Source: JBCDBH01 sp039184055 (GTDB taxonomy: Bacteria > Acidobacteriota > Thermoanaerobaculia > Multivoradales > J023). From it: DNA of 19,315 nucleotides. Both the position numbers and the translations under genes were made by a program. The notes under the pieces are model-generated. The model was not told where the DNA came from and did not search any database. It saw nothing but the letters and a program-made list of their open reading frames with translations. Positions 1 through 5,960 of this stretch are shown one piece after another (positions within the stretch are counted from its first letter, which is position 1; each line of letters starts with the position of its first letter). The DNA is taken from contig JBCDBH010000075.1 in the NCBI GenBank assembly GCA_039184055.1, forward strand, positions 1 through 19,315, read 5' to 3'.

Positions 1-366
1 GGCGCGGGCGCGGAGCTCGCCAGGGCGTTGGGTGTCGACGATTTCGAAGGCGATGTCTTCGAGGAAGCGTTGGCCGGTGGTGGGGTCTTCACCTTCGCGG
101 ATGACGCAGACGTCGGTGGCGAAGTCGCTGTCGTCGGAGACTCGGGTGAGGAGCTCGGACATGACTTTGTAGCCGGGGCGAATGTGGGACCAGAGGATGG
201 CGCCGATTTTGGTTTGGCGTTCGGCGTGGGGCGGATTGGAGGGGAGGGCTTGTTGTTTGATGCCACGCACGACTTCGTCACGGCTGACTTCTGGCTCGAC
301 GAGGTGGTCGTCGACGGCGGGCCATTGGGCGAGCTGTGTGGGGGTGTGTTCGTTGGGGCTAGTCAT
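1..366 (-). CDS. Uma2-like (DUF820) family protein, partial
   Basis: This reading frame stays open from an ATG at 366-364 to the left edge of the window, so the C-terminus is missing (122 residues visible). It starts MTSPNEHTPTQLAQWP. Residues 80-110 carry DFATDVCVIREG followed by RFLEDIAFEIVD. That is the acidic D...E arrangement of the PD-(D/E)xK-like core of Uma2/DUF820 proteins, where an Asp precedes a short strand and a Glu lies in the next one (established family knowledge). Uma2 proteins are putative restriction-endonuclease-fold nucleases, often in many copies per genome, and their biological role is unsettled. A TAGAAT -10-like hexamer lies on the minus strand at 384-379, very close to the start codon, and no clear Shine-Dalgarno is visible. 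The gene is divergent from the helical protein at 466. The family call rests on one motif region of a truncated protein. Confidence 0.6.
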   Translation of the reverse strand, partial: MTSPNEHTPTQLAQWPAVDDHLVEPEVSRDEVVRGIKQQALPSNPPHAERQTKIGAILWSHIRPGYKVMSELLTRVSDDSDFATDVCVIREGEDPTTGQRFLEDIAFEIVDTQRPGELRARA

Positions 367-425
367 GCTCTTGTCTTGATTCTAGCGTGTGGTTGCTTGC
401 TTTTGGTGGTAGTTCTCTCTTTTGT

Positions 426-455
426 TTGATTGACACTGTTTGGAGTGGGTATAGT
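426..455 (+). promoter_or_regulatory. Candidate sigma70 promoter for the 466 gene
   Basis: TATAGT at 450-455 matches five of six bases of the -10 consensus. TTGATT at 426-431 lies 18 nt upstream. A perfect TTGACA at 430-435 is also present, but its 14-nt spacing is too short. With either -35, transcription would begin near 462, only a few bases before the ATG at 466. That fits the absence of a Shine-Dalgarno sequence and suggests a nearly leaderless message. This is inference from consensus matching only. Confidence 0.4.
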
Positions 456-465
456 CGGTGTGTTC

Positions 466-1185
466 ATGCCTACCAAGACCTACGACAAACGAGTCCATGA
501 AGCCGATGATCTGATTTCGCTTGCCCGGAGCTGGGAGGGGATGTTGTCGTCGGTGGAGACGGTGGTTCCGGTGGCGGAGATGTGTCGGGTGCTGGCGGTG
601 CTTGCGGATCGGTTGAGCTCGTTTCAGCAGGCGTTGGTGGAGGCGCGGCGGGTGGATGTGGATGCGGAGCGGGTGTTGGTGGCGGCGCGGGGGGAGCGGG
701 ATGAAGGAGTGGGGCGGCTGCGGTCGGCTTTGATTCAGTTGCGACGACGGTATGAGGTGATGGAGGGGCCGGCGGAGGCGGTTCGGGTGTTGCGGATGGA
801 GGGGCGGTTGACGCAGCGGCCGACGATGGTGGTGGAGCAGGCGAGGCGGACGGCGGCTGGATTGGCGACGGTTGGGGATCCGATGGCGGGGAAGATCGAG
901 GCGTTGGTGGAGGCGGTGGCGGCGTCGCAGGGGAAGGTGGCGGCTTTGCTACGGAAGCGACAGGTGACGCAGCTGGCTCGTCAACGGGCGGAGCGGAAGG
1001 TGGATCGGACGGCTTCGGGGTTGGCGGATGTGTTGCGGGGGTTGGCGAATTTGGTGGGGGAGGCGGCTTGGGTGCGACGATACGAGGCGAGACTCGGTCG
1101 GATCCGAGGTCGGGGCCGTTCGCGACGGCAAATGAGTCGCGAGCGCGACGCGGAGGCGGCTCATCCAATCGAATCGGCATCGTGA
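466..1185 (+). CDS. Helical protein of unknown function
   Basis: This 239-residue protein starts MPTKTYDKRVHEADDL and is almost entirely predicted amphipathic helix, rich in Ala, Arg, Glu, Leu and Val. No signal peptide, membrane segment or catalytic motif is visible. Two similar helical halves may reflect an internal duplication: AERVLVAARGERDEG...LRRRYE in the first and AERKVDRTASGLADV...WVRRYE in the second. The C-terminal 25 or so residues are basic, then Ala/Glu-rich, and are encoded by the first unit of a 41-bp DNA repeat that continues past the stop codon. Codon use is unusual for this window, with G-ending codons dominating (GCG, GTG, CGG, TTG), while the sigma/FecR genes favour GCC, CTC and CGC. 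No Shine-Dalgarno precedes the ATG. An upstream TTG (430) would also fit the frame, but it overlaps a -35-like hexamer, so 466 is preferred. I do not recognise the family; a coiled-coil or structural role is possible but unproven. Confidence 0.6.
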   Translation: MPTKTYDKRVHEADDLISLARSWEGMLSSVETVVPVAEMCRVLAVLADRLSSFQQALVEARRVDVDAERVLVAARGERDEGVGRLRSALIQLRRRYEVMEGPAEAVRVLRMEGRLTQRPTMVVEQARRTAAGLATVGDPMAGKIEALVEAVAASQGKVAALLRKRQVTQLARQRAERKVDRTASGLADVLRGLANLVGEAAWVRRYEARLGRIRGRGRSRRQMSRERDAEAAHPIESAS

Positions 1186-1278
1186 GCGGCGCGGAGGTGG
1201 CTACGCCGATCGAATCGGAATCGTGAGCGGCTCGGAGGCGGCTACGCCGATCGAATCGGCATTGTGAGCGGCTCGGAG
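1141..1278 (+). repeat. 41-bp tandem repeat, three units plus a partial
   Basis: Units start at 1141, 1182 and 1223, and a 15-nt partial copy starts at 1264, so the period is exactly 41 bp (GTGAGCGG recurs at 1182, 1223 and 1264). The shared core is CGGAGGYGGCTACGCC followed by GATCGAATCGG; the first unit is more diverged. Each full unit contains the small inverted repeat CCGAT-CGA-ATCGG, which extends to 6-bp arms in the 1223 unit and is imperfect in the first. The first unit encodes the C-terminus of the upstream gene, and its TGA stop (1183-1185) lies at the junction with the second. Because 41 is not a multiple of three, the array cannot have expanded as coding sequence. Confidence 0.85.
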
Positions 1279-1307
1279 CCGATTCTGCACGGGAAATGAG
1301 CTTGGAG

Positions 1308-1475
1308 AGTGGTAAGGACGCTCGGGCCGGTGTCCCGAGGGTGCGTTACGGCGGTATCGGTGCTTGGGGCGGTGTCCCGGAGGTGCGTTACGGCGGTATC
1401 GGGGTCTGGGCCGGTGGCCGGAGGGCCGTTACGGTGGTAAGGACGTTTGGGCCGGTGACCCGGGGTGGTCGTACC
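1308..1475 (+). repeat. 42-bp tandem repeat, about four units
   Basis: Units begin at 1329, 1371, 1413 and 1454 (spacings 42, 42 and 41). A partial copy at 1308-1328 shares GTGGTAAGGACG with the third unit. The first two full units are nearly identical and carry GAGGTGCGTTACGGCGGTAT or a close variant; the third and fourth are more diverged. The motif CGGAGG...TACG.CG..TCGG resembles the adjacent 41-bp array, so the two may be diverged versions of one repeat. A 42-bp period is four turns of B-DNA, which would put repeated sites on one face of the helix. I do not regard the open frame across this stretch as a gene. Confidence 0.8.
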
Positions 1476-1499
1476 GCTTCTTCTTGGAGCGTCGCCGAG

Positions 1500-1581
1500 G
1501 TCTATTTTAACCGTGTCGCCGTTTTTGAATTTTTAGAATTGTAGCACAGAAAGGGGATATTTTCTCTTTTCAGGTAGAAAT
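1500..1581. other. AT-rich non-coding spacer
   Basis: Between the repeat arrays and the terminator, base composition shifts sharply to A/T, with runs such as GTTTTTGAATTTTTAG and ATATTTTCTCTTTT. No convincing reading frame, promoter pair or RNA gene was found here. A weak inverted pair (AGAAA...TTTCT around 1549-1566) is visible. Together with the two arrays, this makes the 1186-1691 interval gene-free. Confidence 0.5.
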
Positions 1582-1582
1582 C

Positions 1583-1645
1583 AAAACGCCCCGCCCGAGG
1601 AGCACGCCGGAGGAAGCGAGGCTTTGGCGTGTCGACGAGCGGGGC
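1583..1645 (-). terminator. Nested-hairpin terminator of the leftward sigma/VWA operon
   Basis: GCCCCGCCCG (1588-1597) pairs with CGAGCGGGGC (1636-1645), with one mismatch. Inside it CACGCC (1603-1608) pairs with GGCGTG (1626-1631), and inside that AAGC (1613-1616) pairs with GCTT (1620-1623). Read on the minus strand, the outer stem is followed after one G by TTTT (1586-1583). The element lies 46 nt past the VWA stop codon, so it most likely ends that transcript. Three stacked stems in about 58 nt is longer than a standard intrinsic terminator; it may also be a dispersed palindromic repeat serving as one. Confidence 0.65.
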
Positions 1646-1691
1646 TGAGTGACCGATGGGGAGATCGGCCACTGTGTCTCTGGCTATAGCG

Positions 1692-4202
1692 TCAAGGGCT
1701 GGGGCTTTGGCTCCTTTCGATCAAGGCCAGGGCGCGGCGGACGAGGTCGGCGAAGTCGACGAGGTCTTGGTCGCGGCGACGGTTGGCGGCGCGTTGGGCT
1801 TCGGCGCGTAGGCGGTCGGCGTCGAAGTCTTTGGCCCAATAGCTACGTTTGAGGATTTCGCCGTATTCGGCGACGGTGGCGGCGAGTCTCAAGCGGTCGG
1901 AGGCGCTTTCCCAGGTGGGGGCGAGCTCGCCGTTGAGGAGGGTCCGTGAGGTTTCGATGACTTGGCCTTCGGCGACGGAGCCCCATCTGAGGTGGATGGT
2001 GGCGAGGGCGTCGGTGCGGTCGAGGTCGGGGCGGACTTTGATTTCGTAAAGCGCGGTGACGGTGTGGCCGGCGCCGATTTCTCCGGCGTCGACGGCGTCG
2101 TTGCGGAAGTCTTGGTCGGCGACGTCACGGTTTTCGTAGCCGAGGAGACGGTAGCGGGTCACGGTTTCGGGGTTGAAGTCGACTTGGATTTTGGCCTCAG
2201 CGGCGATGGTCTGGAGGGTGCCGGTGAGGTTTTCGACGAAGATGCGCTCGGCTTCGTCGATGTCGTCGACGTAGGCGTAGCGGCCGTTGCTTTGGTTGGC
2301 GAGCTGCTCCATGAGGGTGTCGTTGTAGTTGCCCATGCCGAAGCCGACGGTGGTGAGCTCGACGCCCATGTCGGCGGCGGTCCGGATCCGCTGGAGGATG
2401 CTTTCGGGACCGGTCCGCCCGACGTTGGCGACGCCGTCGGAGCACAGGATGATGCGTTTGATGGCGCCGGGGCGACCGTCACGCACGGCGAGGTCATAGC
2501 CGAGCACGAGGCCTTCTTCGGCGTTGGTGGCGCCGGTGGAGGTCATGCGGTCGACGGCCCAGCGGATGGCGTTTTTGTCGTGTACGAGGGGCAGGACGAC
2601 CTGGCCCTGGGAGCCGTAGATCACGAGCGCGACGCGATCGTCGGGACGCAGCTCGTCGATGAGCAGACCGAGGGCGCGTTTGACGAGGCCGAGCCGGTTT
2701 TCACGATCCATCGAGCCGCTGACGTCGACCACGAAGACGAGGTCGGCGGGTGGCCGGTCGGCGCTCGCGACGTCACGACCACGGACGCTGAAGCGCACCA
2801 CGCGGTAGTCGTCGTTTTGGGCGTAGGGGCTGGGCGCGCCTTCGGCATGGAGGGCGAAGTCGCCTTCTTCTGGCGCGGGGTCGCCGTAGTCGAAGTAGTT
2901 GACGAGCTCTTCGATCCGGATCGCCGCTTTGGGCGGTAGGTTGCCGCCTTCTAGGTAGCGACGCGCGACGGTGTAGGAGGCCGTGTCGACGTCGACGGCG
3001 AAGGTGGAGAGCCGGTCGTCTTCGGTGTCGATGAAGGGGTTGGTGCCGTAGGGCTCGAAGAACATGTCGCCGTACGGGGCGTCGTTGGGCTCGGCGCTGC
3101 CACCGGTGGACGGTGCCGCGAGCGAGCGTTCTCGCGGGATCGTTGGCACGATGGGATTGCCGTCATCGTCGTAGGCCAGAGCTGAGGGGCTGGTGCCGAC
3201 GACTTTCATGTCGGTGATGGTGACGCCGTCGATGCTCGAGACCGGTTCGGCTTCGGCTTCATTCACCGTGTCGGCGCTCGGTCCAGGCGCGGGTGCGGCC
3301 TCGACGGTCGAGACTGGAGCGGCTGGCACCTCGACGGCTTCGAGCTTCTTCAGCTCAGCTTCGAGCTGCTGAGCTTCTCGACGCAGATCAGCGAATCTTT
3401 TGTTCTCGCTTCCGACCTGCGCGTTGACGCGGCTGGGAGACGCGGGCTGTGGTGGTTTGGCCATCCGCGGCGGCGGCGCTGGCTTGGCCACGCTGGGCTT
3501 GGGAACGATCCGCGAGCTTTGGCCCGATTCGTTGCCACCGACGTTGATGCGGTCGCCTCGGACTTCAGGCATGTTTCGCAGAATGGTCCATGGATCGCTC
3601 GCGGTGGGCGTTTCCTGTCGTGCCTCACGGTTGCGTTCGACGACCCGGTTCAGGTCGATCTCGGGGGCTTCGGAGGTGACGGTGAGCTCTTCCACGGGGC
3701 TCGCGGCACGTAGTTCGGCGCGTTCTTGTTCTCGGGCGATGGAGGGATCCGGCGTGGCGAGGCTTTCTTCGAGCACGGCGGACTCCTCGGCCACGGCAGC
3801 CTGCCGGCTGAGGGCATCGCTTGCTTCTCCGTCGTCCAACTCAGCGTCGCCGCCTCGTACTCGCATCGGTACCTGCGGGGCGTCGGCTGTTGAACGTTCG
3901 GAAACCGGACTCTCGGCCACCACGGCGCGTTCGACCATCGCCGGATTGCTGAGACCGGTGGGCTCGTCGACGTGCTGCCACGGACGCAACGTCCAGGCGA
4001 GCAGGGCGGCGCCGATGACGCCGAAGACAGCGGCGGCGAGCTGCCAGCGCTGACGGGGCGCGATGGTGGTGTCGTTGGCCACGATCACGGGCAGGGTGTC
4101 GGGAATGTCGTCTTGCAGTCGCGCGAGCAGATCGGCGGGGGGTGCCGGAGTCTCCTCGGTGGCGAGCAGGCGTTCGAGCTCTCGTTCTTCGTGGGTGGTC
4201 AT
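1692..4202 (-). CDS. Single-pass membrane VWA (YfbK-type) protein with plug-like motifs
   Basis: This 836-residue protein has several parts in order. A short cytoplasmic segment begins MTTHEERELERLLATEE. One membrane helix spans about residues 53-72 (WQLAAAVFGVIGAALLAWTL). A long low-complexity linker holds a Pro/Lys-rich stretch and a coiled coil (around LRREAQQLEAELKKLEA). From about 375 comes the N-terminal domain of YfbK-type proteins (FFEPYGTNPFIDTEDDRLS). A von Willebrand factor A domain follows, with the metal-site motif DVSGSM starting at D493. The C-terminal region matches the DUF3520-type tail (YRLLGYENR, W.KDFDADRLR). The linker contains DPWTILRNMPEV (from D203) and INVGGNESGQSS (to 230), then SIDGVTITDM (323-332) and VVGTSPSALAYDDD. 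These resemble the plug of acidobacterial TonB-dependent receptors. The ATG overlaps the sigma-factor stop (ATGA), so translation is probably coupled. A role as membrane partner or anti-sigma of that sigma factor is inferred from position and topology; no classical zinc-finger anti-sigma motif is visible. Confidence 0.85.
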   Translation of the reverse strand: MTTHEERELERLLATEETPAPPADLLARLQDDIPDTLPVIVANDTTIAPRQRWQLAAAVFGVIGAALLAWTLRPWQHVDEPTGLSNPAMVERAVVAESPVSERSTADAPQVPMRVRGGDAELDDGEASDALSRQAAVAEESAVLEESLATPDPSIAREQERAELRAASPVEELTVTSEAPEIDLNRVVERNREARQETPTASDPWTILRNMPEVRGDRINVGGNESGQSSRIVPKPSVAKPAPPPRMAKPPQPASPSRVNAQVGSENKRFADLRREAQQLEAELKKLEAVEVPAAPVSTVEAAPAPGPSADTVNEAEAEPVSSIDGVTITDMKVVGTSPSALAYDDDGNPIVPTIPRERSLAAPSTGGSAEPNDAPYGDMFFEPYGTNPFIDTEDDRLSTFAVDVDTASYTVARRYLEGGNLPPKAAIRIEELVNYFDYGDPAPEEGDFALHAEGAPSPYAQNDDYRVVRFSVRGRDVASADRPPADLVFVVDVSGSMDRENRLGLVKRALGLLIDELRPDDRVALVIYGSQGQVVLPLVHDKNAIRWAVDRMTSTGATNAEEGLVLGYDLAVRDGRPGAIKRIILCSDGVANVGRTGPESILQRIRTAADMGVELTTVGFGMGNYNDTLMEQLANQSNGRYAYVDDIDEAERIFVENLTGTLQTIAAEAKIQVDFNPETVTRYRLLGYENRDVADQDFRNDAVDAGEIGAGHTVTALYEIKVRPDLDRTDALATIHLRWGSVAEGQVIETSRTLLNGELAPTWESASDRLRLAATVAEYGEILKRSYWAKDFDADRLRAEAQRAANRRRDQDLVDFADLVRRALALIERSQSPSP

Positions 4203-4759
4203 GCCGCGTCCTCCTCGAGAGCGAGTTGCAGGATGTGGTGGGCTTTTTTGAGACGTTTGCGGATGGCGGCGCCGGTCACCGAGGTGGCTTTGGCGATGTC
4301 GGCTACGGATTGCTCGCCCCAATAGCGAGCCGTGACGGTGAAGCGAAGGTTGTCGGGGAGGGCGAGGACGGCGCGACGCAAGCGGCTGTCGCGTTCGTTT
4401 TCGTGAGCGCGATCTTCGGCGTTGGGTTCGCGCTCATCGCGCTCGATGTGCTCGATGGCGTGATCGTCGATCGACTCGACCCGTTTGGGCCGCCGAATGT
4501 GATTGAGAAAGGTGGTGTAGGCGATACGAAAAAGCCAGGTGGTGAAGCGCGAGCGTCGATCGAAGTCGGCGATGGCGATCCAGGCGCGGCGATAGGTATC
4601 TTGGGTGAGGTCGGCGGCGAGCTCGGCGTCGCCTCCGGTGAGCCGACACAGAGATCGATAGGTCTGCGCGTAGGTGCGCTCGACCAGGGTCTCGGCGGCT
4701 TGCCGATCTCCCGTCGCCAGGGCGTCGAGAAGTCGGCGTTCGTCTCGAGGTTCCAGCAT
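4199..4759 (-). CDS. ECF-family RNA polymerase sigma factor
   Basis: This is a 186-residue sigma-70 family protein of the extracytoplasmic-function type. Region 2 covers about residues 24-92, including ADLTQDTYRRAWIAIADF and the promoter-melting segment TTWLFRIAYTTFLNHIRR. Region 4 covers about 130-178, with LPDNLRFTVTARYWGEQ and a helix-turn-helix VADIAKATSVTGAAIRKRL. The start at 4759 (MLEPRDERR) is preferred over the longer open frame because AGGGAGG lies a few bases upstream and homologous sigma factors begin just before region 2. Its stop overlaps the start of the VWA membrane protein, the usual arrangement for an ECF factor and its regulator. The regulon cannot be read from the window; autoregulation is common in this class. 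Confidence 0.92.
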   Translation of the reverse strand: MLEPRDERRLLDALATGDRQAAETLVERTYAQTYRSLCRLTGGDAELAADLTQDTYRRAWIAIADFDRRSRFTTWLFRIAYTTFLNHIRRPKRVESIDDHAIEHIERDEREPNAEDRAHENERDSRLRRAVLALPDNLRFTVTARYWGEQSVADIAKATSVTGAAIRKRLKKAHHILQLALEEDAA

Positions 4760-4829
4760 GTGGCCTCCCTGGTGGCGGACACGCCGGCGTGGTGGAACGG
4801 AGCGGACTGTGGCTTCGGCGATCATGACA

Positions 4830-4844
4830 CCCGTTAGACACGGG
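4830..4844 (-). promoter_or_regulatory. Small inverted repeat in the sigma-gene leader
   Basis: CCCGT-TAGAC-ACGGG is a 5-bp inverted repeat in the 108-nt gap between the 86-residue gene and the sigma gene. On the minus strand the centre reads GTGTCTAACGGG, and GTCTAA could act as an ECF-type -10. No GGAAC-like -35 is visible at the right distance. It could be an autoregulatory promoter or operator; the evidence is weak. Confidence 0.25.
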
Positions 4845-4867
4845 CACGACGCGAAAATGAAACCAGA

Positions 4868-5128
4868 TCAGGGAATTTTGCCGCGTTCGATCGCCGCCTC
4901 GACGGTCAAGACGAGCTTTTCCATCCGGCCGTGGAGCTGTTGCTCGCGCTCTTTCTTGTCCAGGTTCTGGTCGAGCAAGTCCTGGTAGGAGATGCGTTTT
5001 TGCCACAGCACGCTCCCGGCGTCGTAGACCCGCACTTCGAAAGCGGCGGCTTCGGCGCCGAGGTCTTCGGCCTGGATGTGGAACGCGGAGCCCGCGTGTT
5101 CGAAAACCTTGTTGATACCGGTGATCAT
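4868..5128 (-). CDS. Conserved-looking small protein of unknown function
   Basis: This 86-residue soluble protein starts MITGINKVFEHAGSAFHIQ. The composition is that of a real globular protein: a beta-strand N-terminal half (AFEVRVYDAGSVLWQKRISY) and a charged helical C-terminal half (LDQNLDKKEREQQLHGRMEK, ending VEAAIERGKIP). No signal peptide, cysteine pair or enzymatic motif is visible. I have an impression of similar uncharacterised proteins in Acidobacteriota and deltaproteobacteria-like genomes but cannot name a family. It lies 69 nt downstream of the metallo-beta-lactamase-fold gene and 108 nt upstream of the sigma gene on the same strand, so it may share either transcript. No strong Shine-Dalgarno precedes the ATG. 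Confidence 0.75.
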   Translation of the reverse strand: MITGINKVFEHAGSAFHIQAEDLGAEAAAFEVRVYDAGSVLWQKRISYQDLLDQNLDKKEREQQLHGRMEKLVLTVEAAIERGKIP

Positions 5129-5197
5129 CGCGGTGTCGCCAGAGGCTGTTATCGGAGCTGTTCGGAAGTAGCCTGAAGCGTACCGTACTGTGGCTAT

Positions 5198-5950
5198 TCA
5201 GTCGAGGCTGAAGCTCATCCCGTCGGTGCCGAGGATCAGCTCGCCTCGCCAGCCGGCGCCACGCGCGGCGGCGCTCAGGGCGTCGACGTCGAGCTCGCGA
5301 TAGAAGTGGGAGCACACCAGCCGATCGACCGCCGAGCGCCACGCCACTTCGACGATGGCGTTGTCGTCGAGATGACCGGCGTCGATCACCGCGAGATCGA
5401 CGCCGTGCAGGAAGTCGATCAGCGGCTCGACCTCGTAGCCGTCACCGGTGAGCGCCACGGTGGTGCCGTGACACGACCAGCGCAGGCCGTGGTTGCCGGA
5501 CGGCGGCAGCTCGCGCCACAAATAGCGCTGGCCACCGATGTCGAGCTCGGCGTCGGTATCGACGGGGTGACGGATCTCGTGCAGCTGGACGCGGAACTGA
5601 TCGCGGCGCACCAGCCATTCGACCTCGAAGAGCCCGAGCAGACGCATGATCTGTTCGTCGAGCCCGGTCGGCCCCCAGATGTGCAGGTCGCGTGAGCGCG
5701 GGTCGATCTGTGACCATGACGCCGCCTGCAGATAGGGCAGCAGATCGGTGAGGTGGTCGGGATGAAAATGCGACAGGACGACGTGGCCGATGTCGTCTTG
5801 ACGCAAGCCACGCGCGGCGAGCGCGGCGGCGGTGCCGCGACCGAAGTCGTAGACCAGCCGTTTGCCGTCGAGCTCGATCAGGGCGGCCGAGGCGTTGCGG
5901 CCGTCGAGCTGACAGGTGCCGGTGCCTAACAGGGTAAGCGTCGCGGTCAT
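5198..5950 (-). CDS. Metallo-beta-lactamase-fold hydrolase (RNase Z-like)
   Basis: This 250-residue protein starts MTATLTLLGTGTCQLDGRNA. It shows the metallo-beta-lactamase fold signature HFHPDHL (H61, H63, D65, H66), preceded by VYDFGRGT and VVLS as in the RNase Z/ElaC-like branch. Further likely metal ligands are H154 (SGNHGLRW), D170 (LTGDGYE) and H215 (CSHFYRELD). There is no signal peptide, so it should be cytoplasmic. The family includes tRNA 3'-processing enzymes, phosphodiesterases and lactonases. The RNase Z exosite arm is not obvious, so the substrate is unknown. The gene starts 10 nt after the sulfatase-like stop, which implies one operon. The ATG at 5950 was chosen because the upstream extension lies inside the preceding gene and the fold begins directly after this Met. 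Confidence 0.85.
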   Translation of the reverse strand: MTATLTLLGTGTCQLDGRNASAALIELDGKRLVYDFGRGTAAALAARGLRQDDIGHVVLSHFHPDHLTDLLPYLQAASWSQIDPRSRDLHIWGPTGLDEQIMRLLGLFEVEWLVRRDQFRVQLHEIRHPVDTDAELDIGGQRYLWRELPPSGNHGLRWSCHGTTVALTGDGYEVEPLIDFLHGVDLAVIDAGHLDDNAIVEVAWRSAVDRLVCSHFYRELDVDALSAAARGAGWRGELILGTDGMSFSLD

Positions 5951-5960
5951 GACGTGGCGC

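Noticed and set aside
470..1180. Minus-strand 236-codon open frame opposite the helical-protein gene
   Set aside because: Its translation is almost pure Pro/Ala/Ser, a by-product of G-rich codons on the other strand; the plus frame has helical protein-like composition.
1296..1544. 82-codon frame across the 42-bp repeats
   Set aside because: The repetitive VRYGGIG-type translation follows from the DNA period; the 41-bp third spacing breaks the frame pattern and no ribosome binding site is present.
1962..2939. 325-codon plus-strand frame inside the VWA gene
   Set aside because: Gly/Val/Asp-rich antisense translation of GC-rich coding DNA; the minus-strand frame contains the VWA motifs.
5129..5197. 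Possible terminator between the MBL gene and the 86-residue gene
   Set aside because: AATAGCC/GGCTACT can pair on the minus strand, but the stem is weak and no T-tract follows.
4434..5342. 302-codon minus-strand Arg-rich frame spanning three genes
   Set aside because: It overlaps the sigma factor, the 86-residue gene and the MBL gene in another frame and consists mainly of Arg, Ser and Pro.
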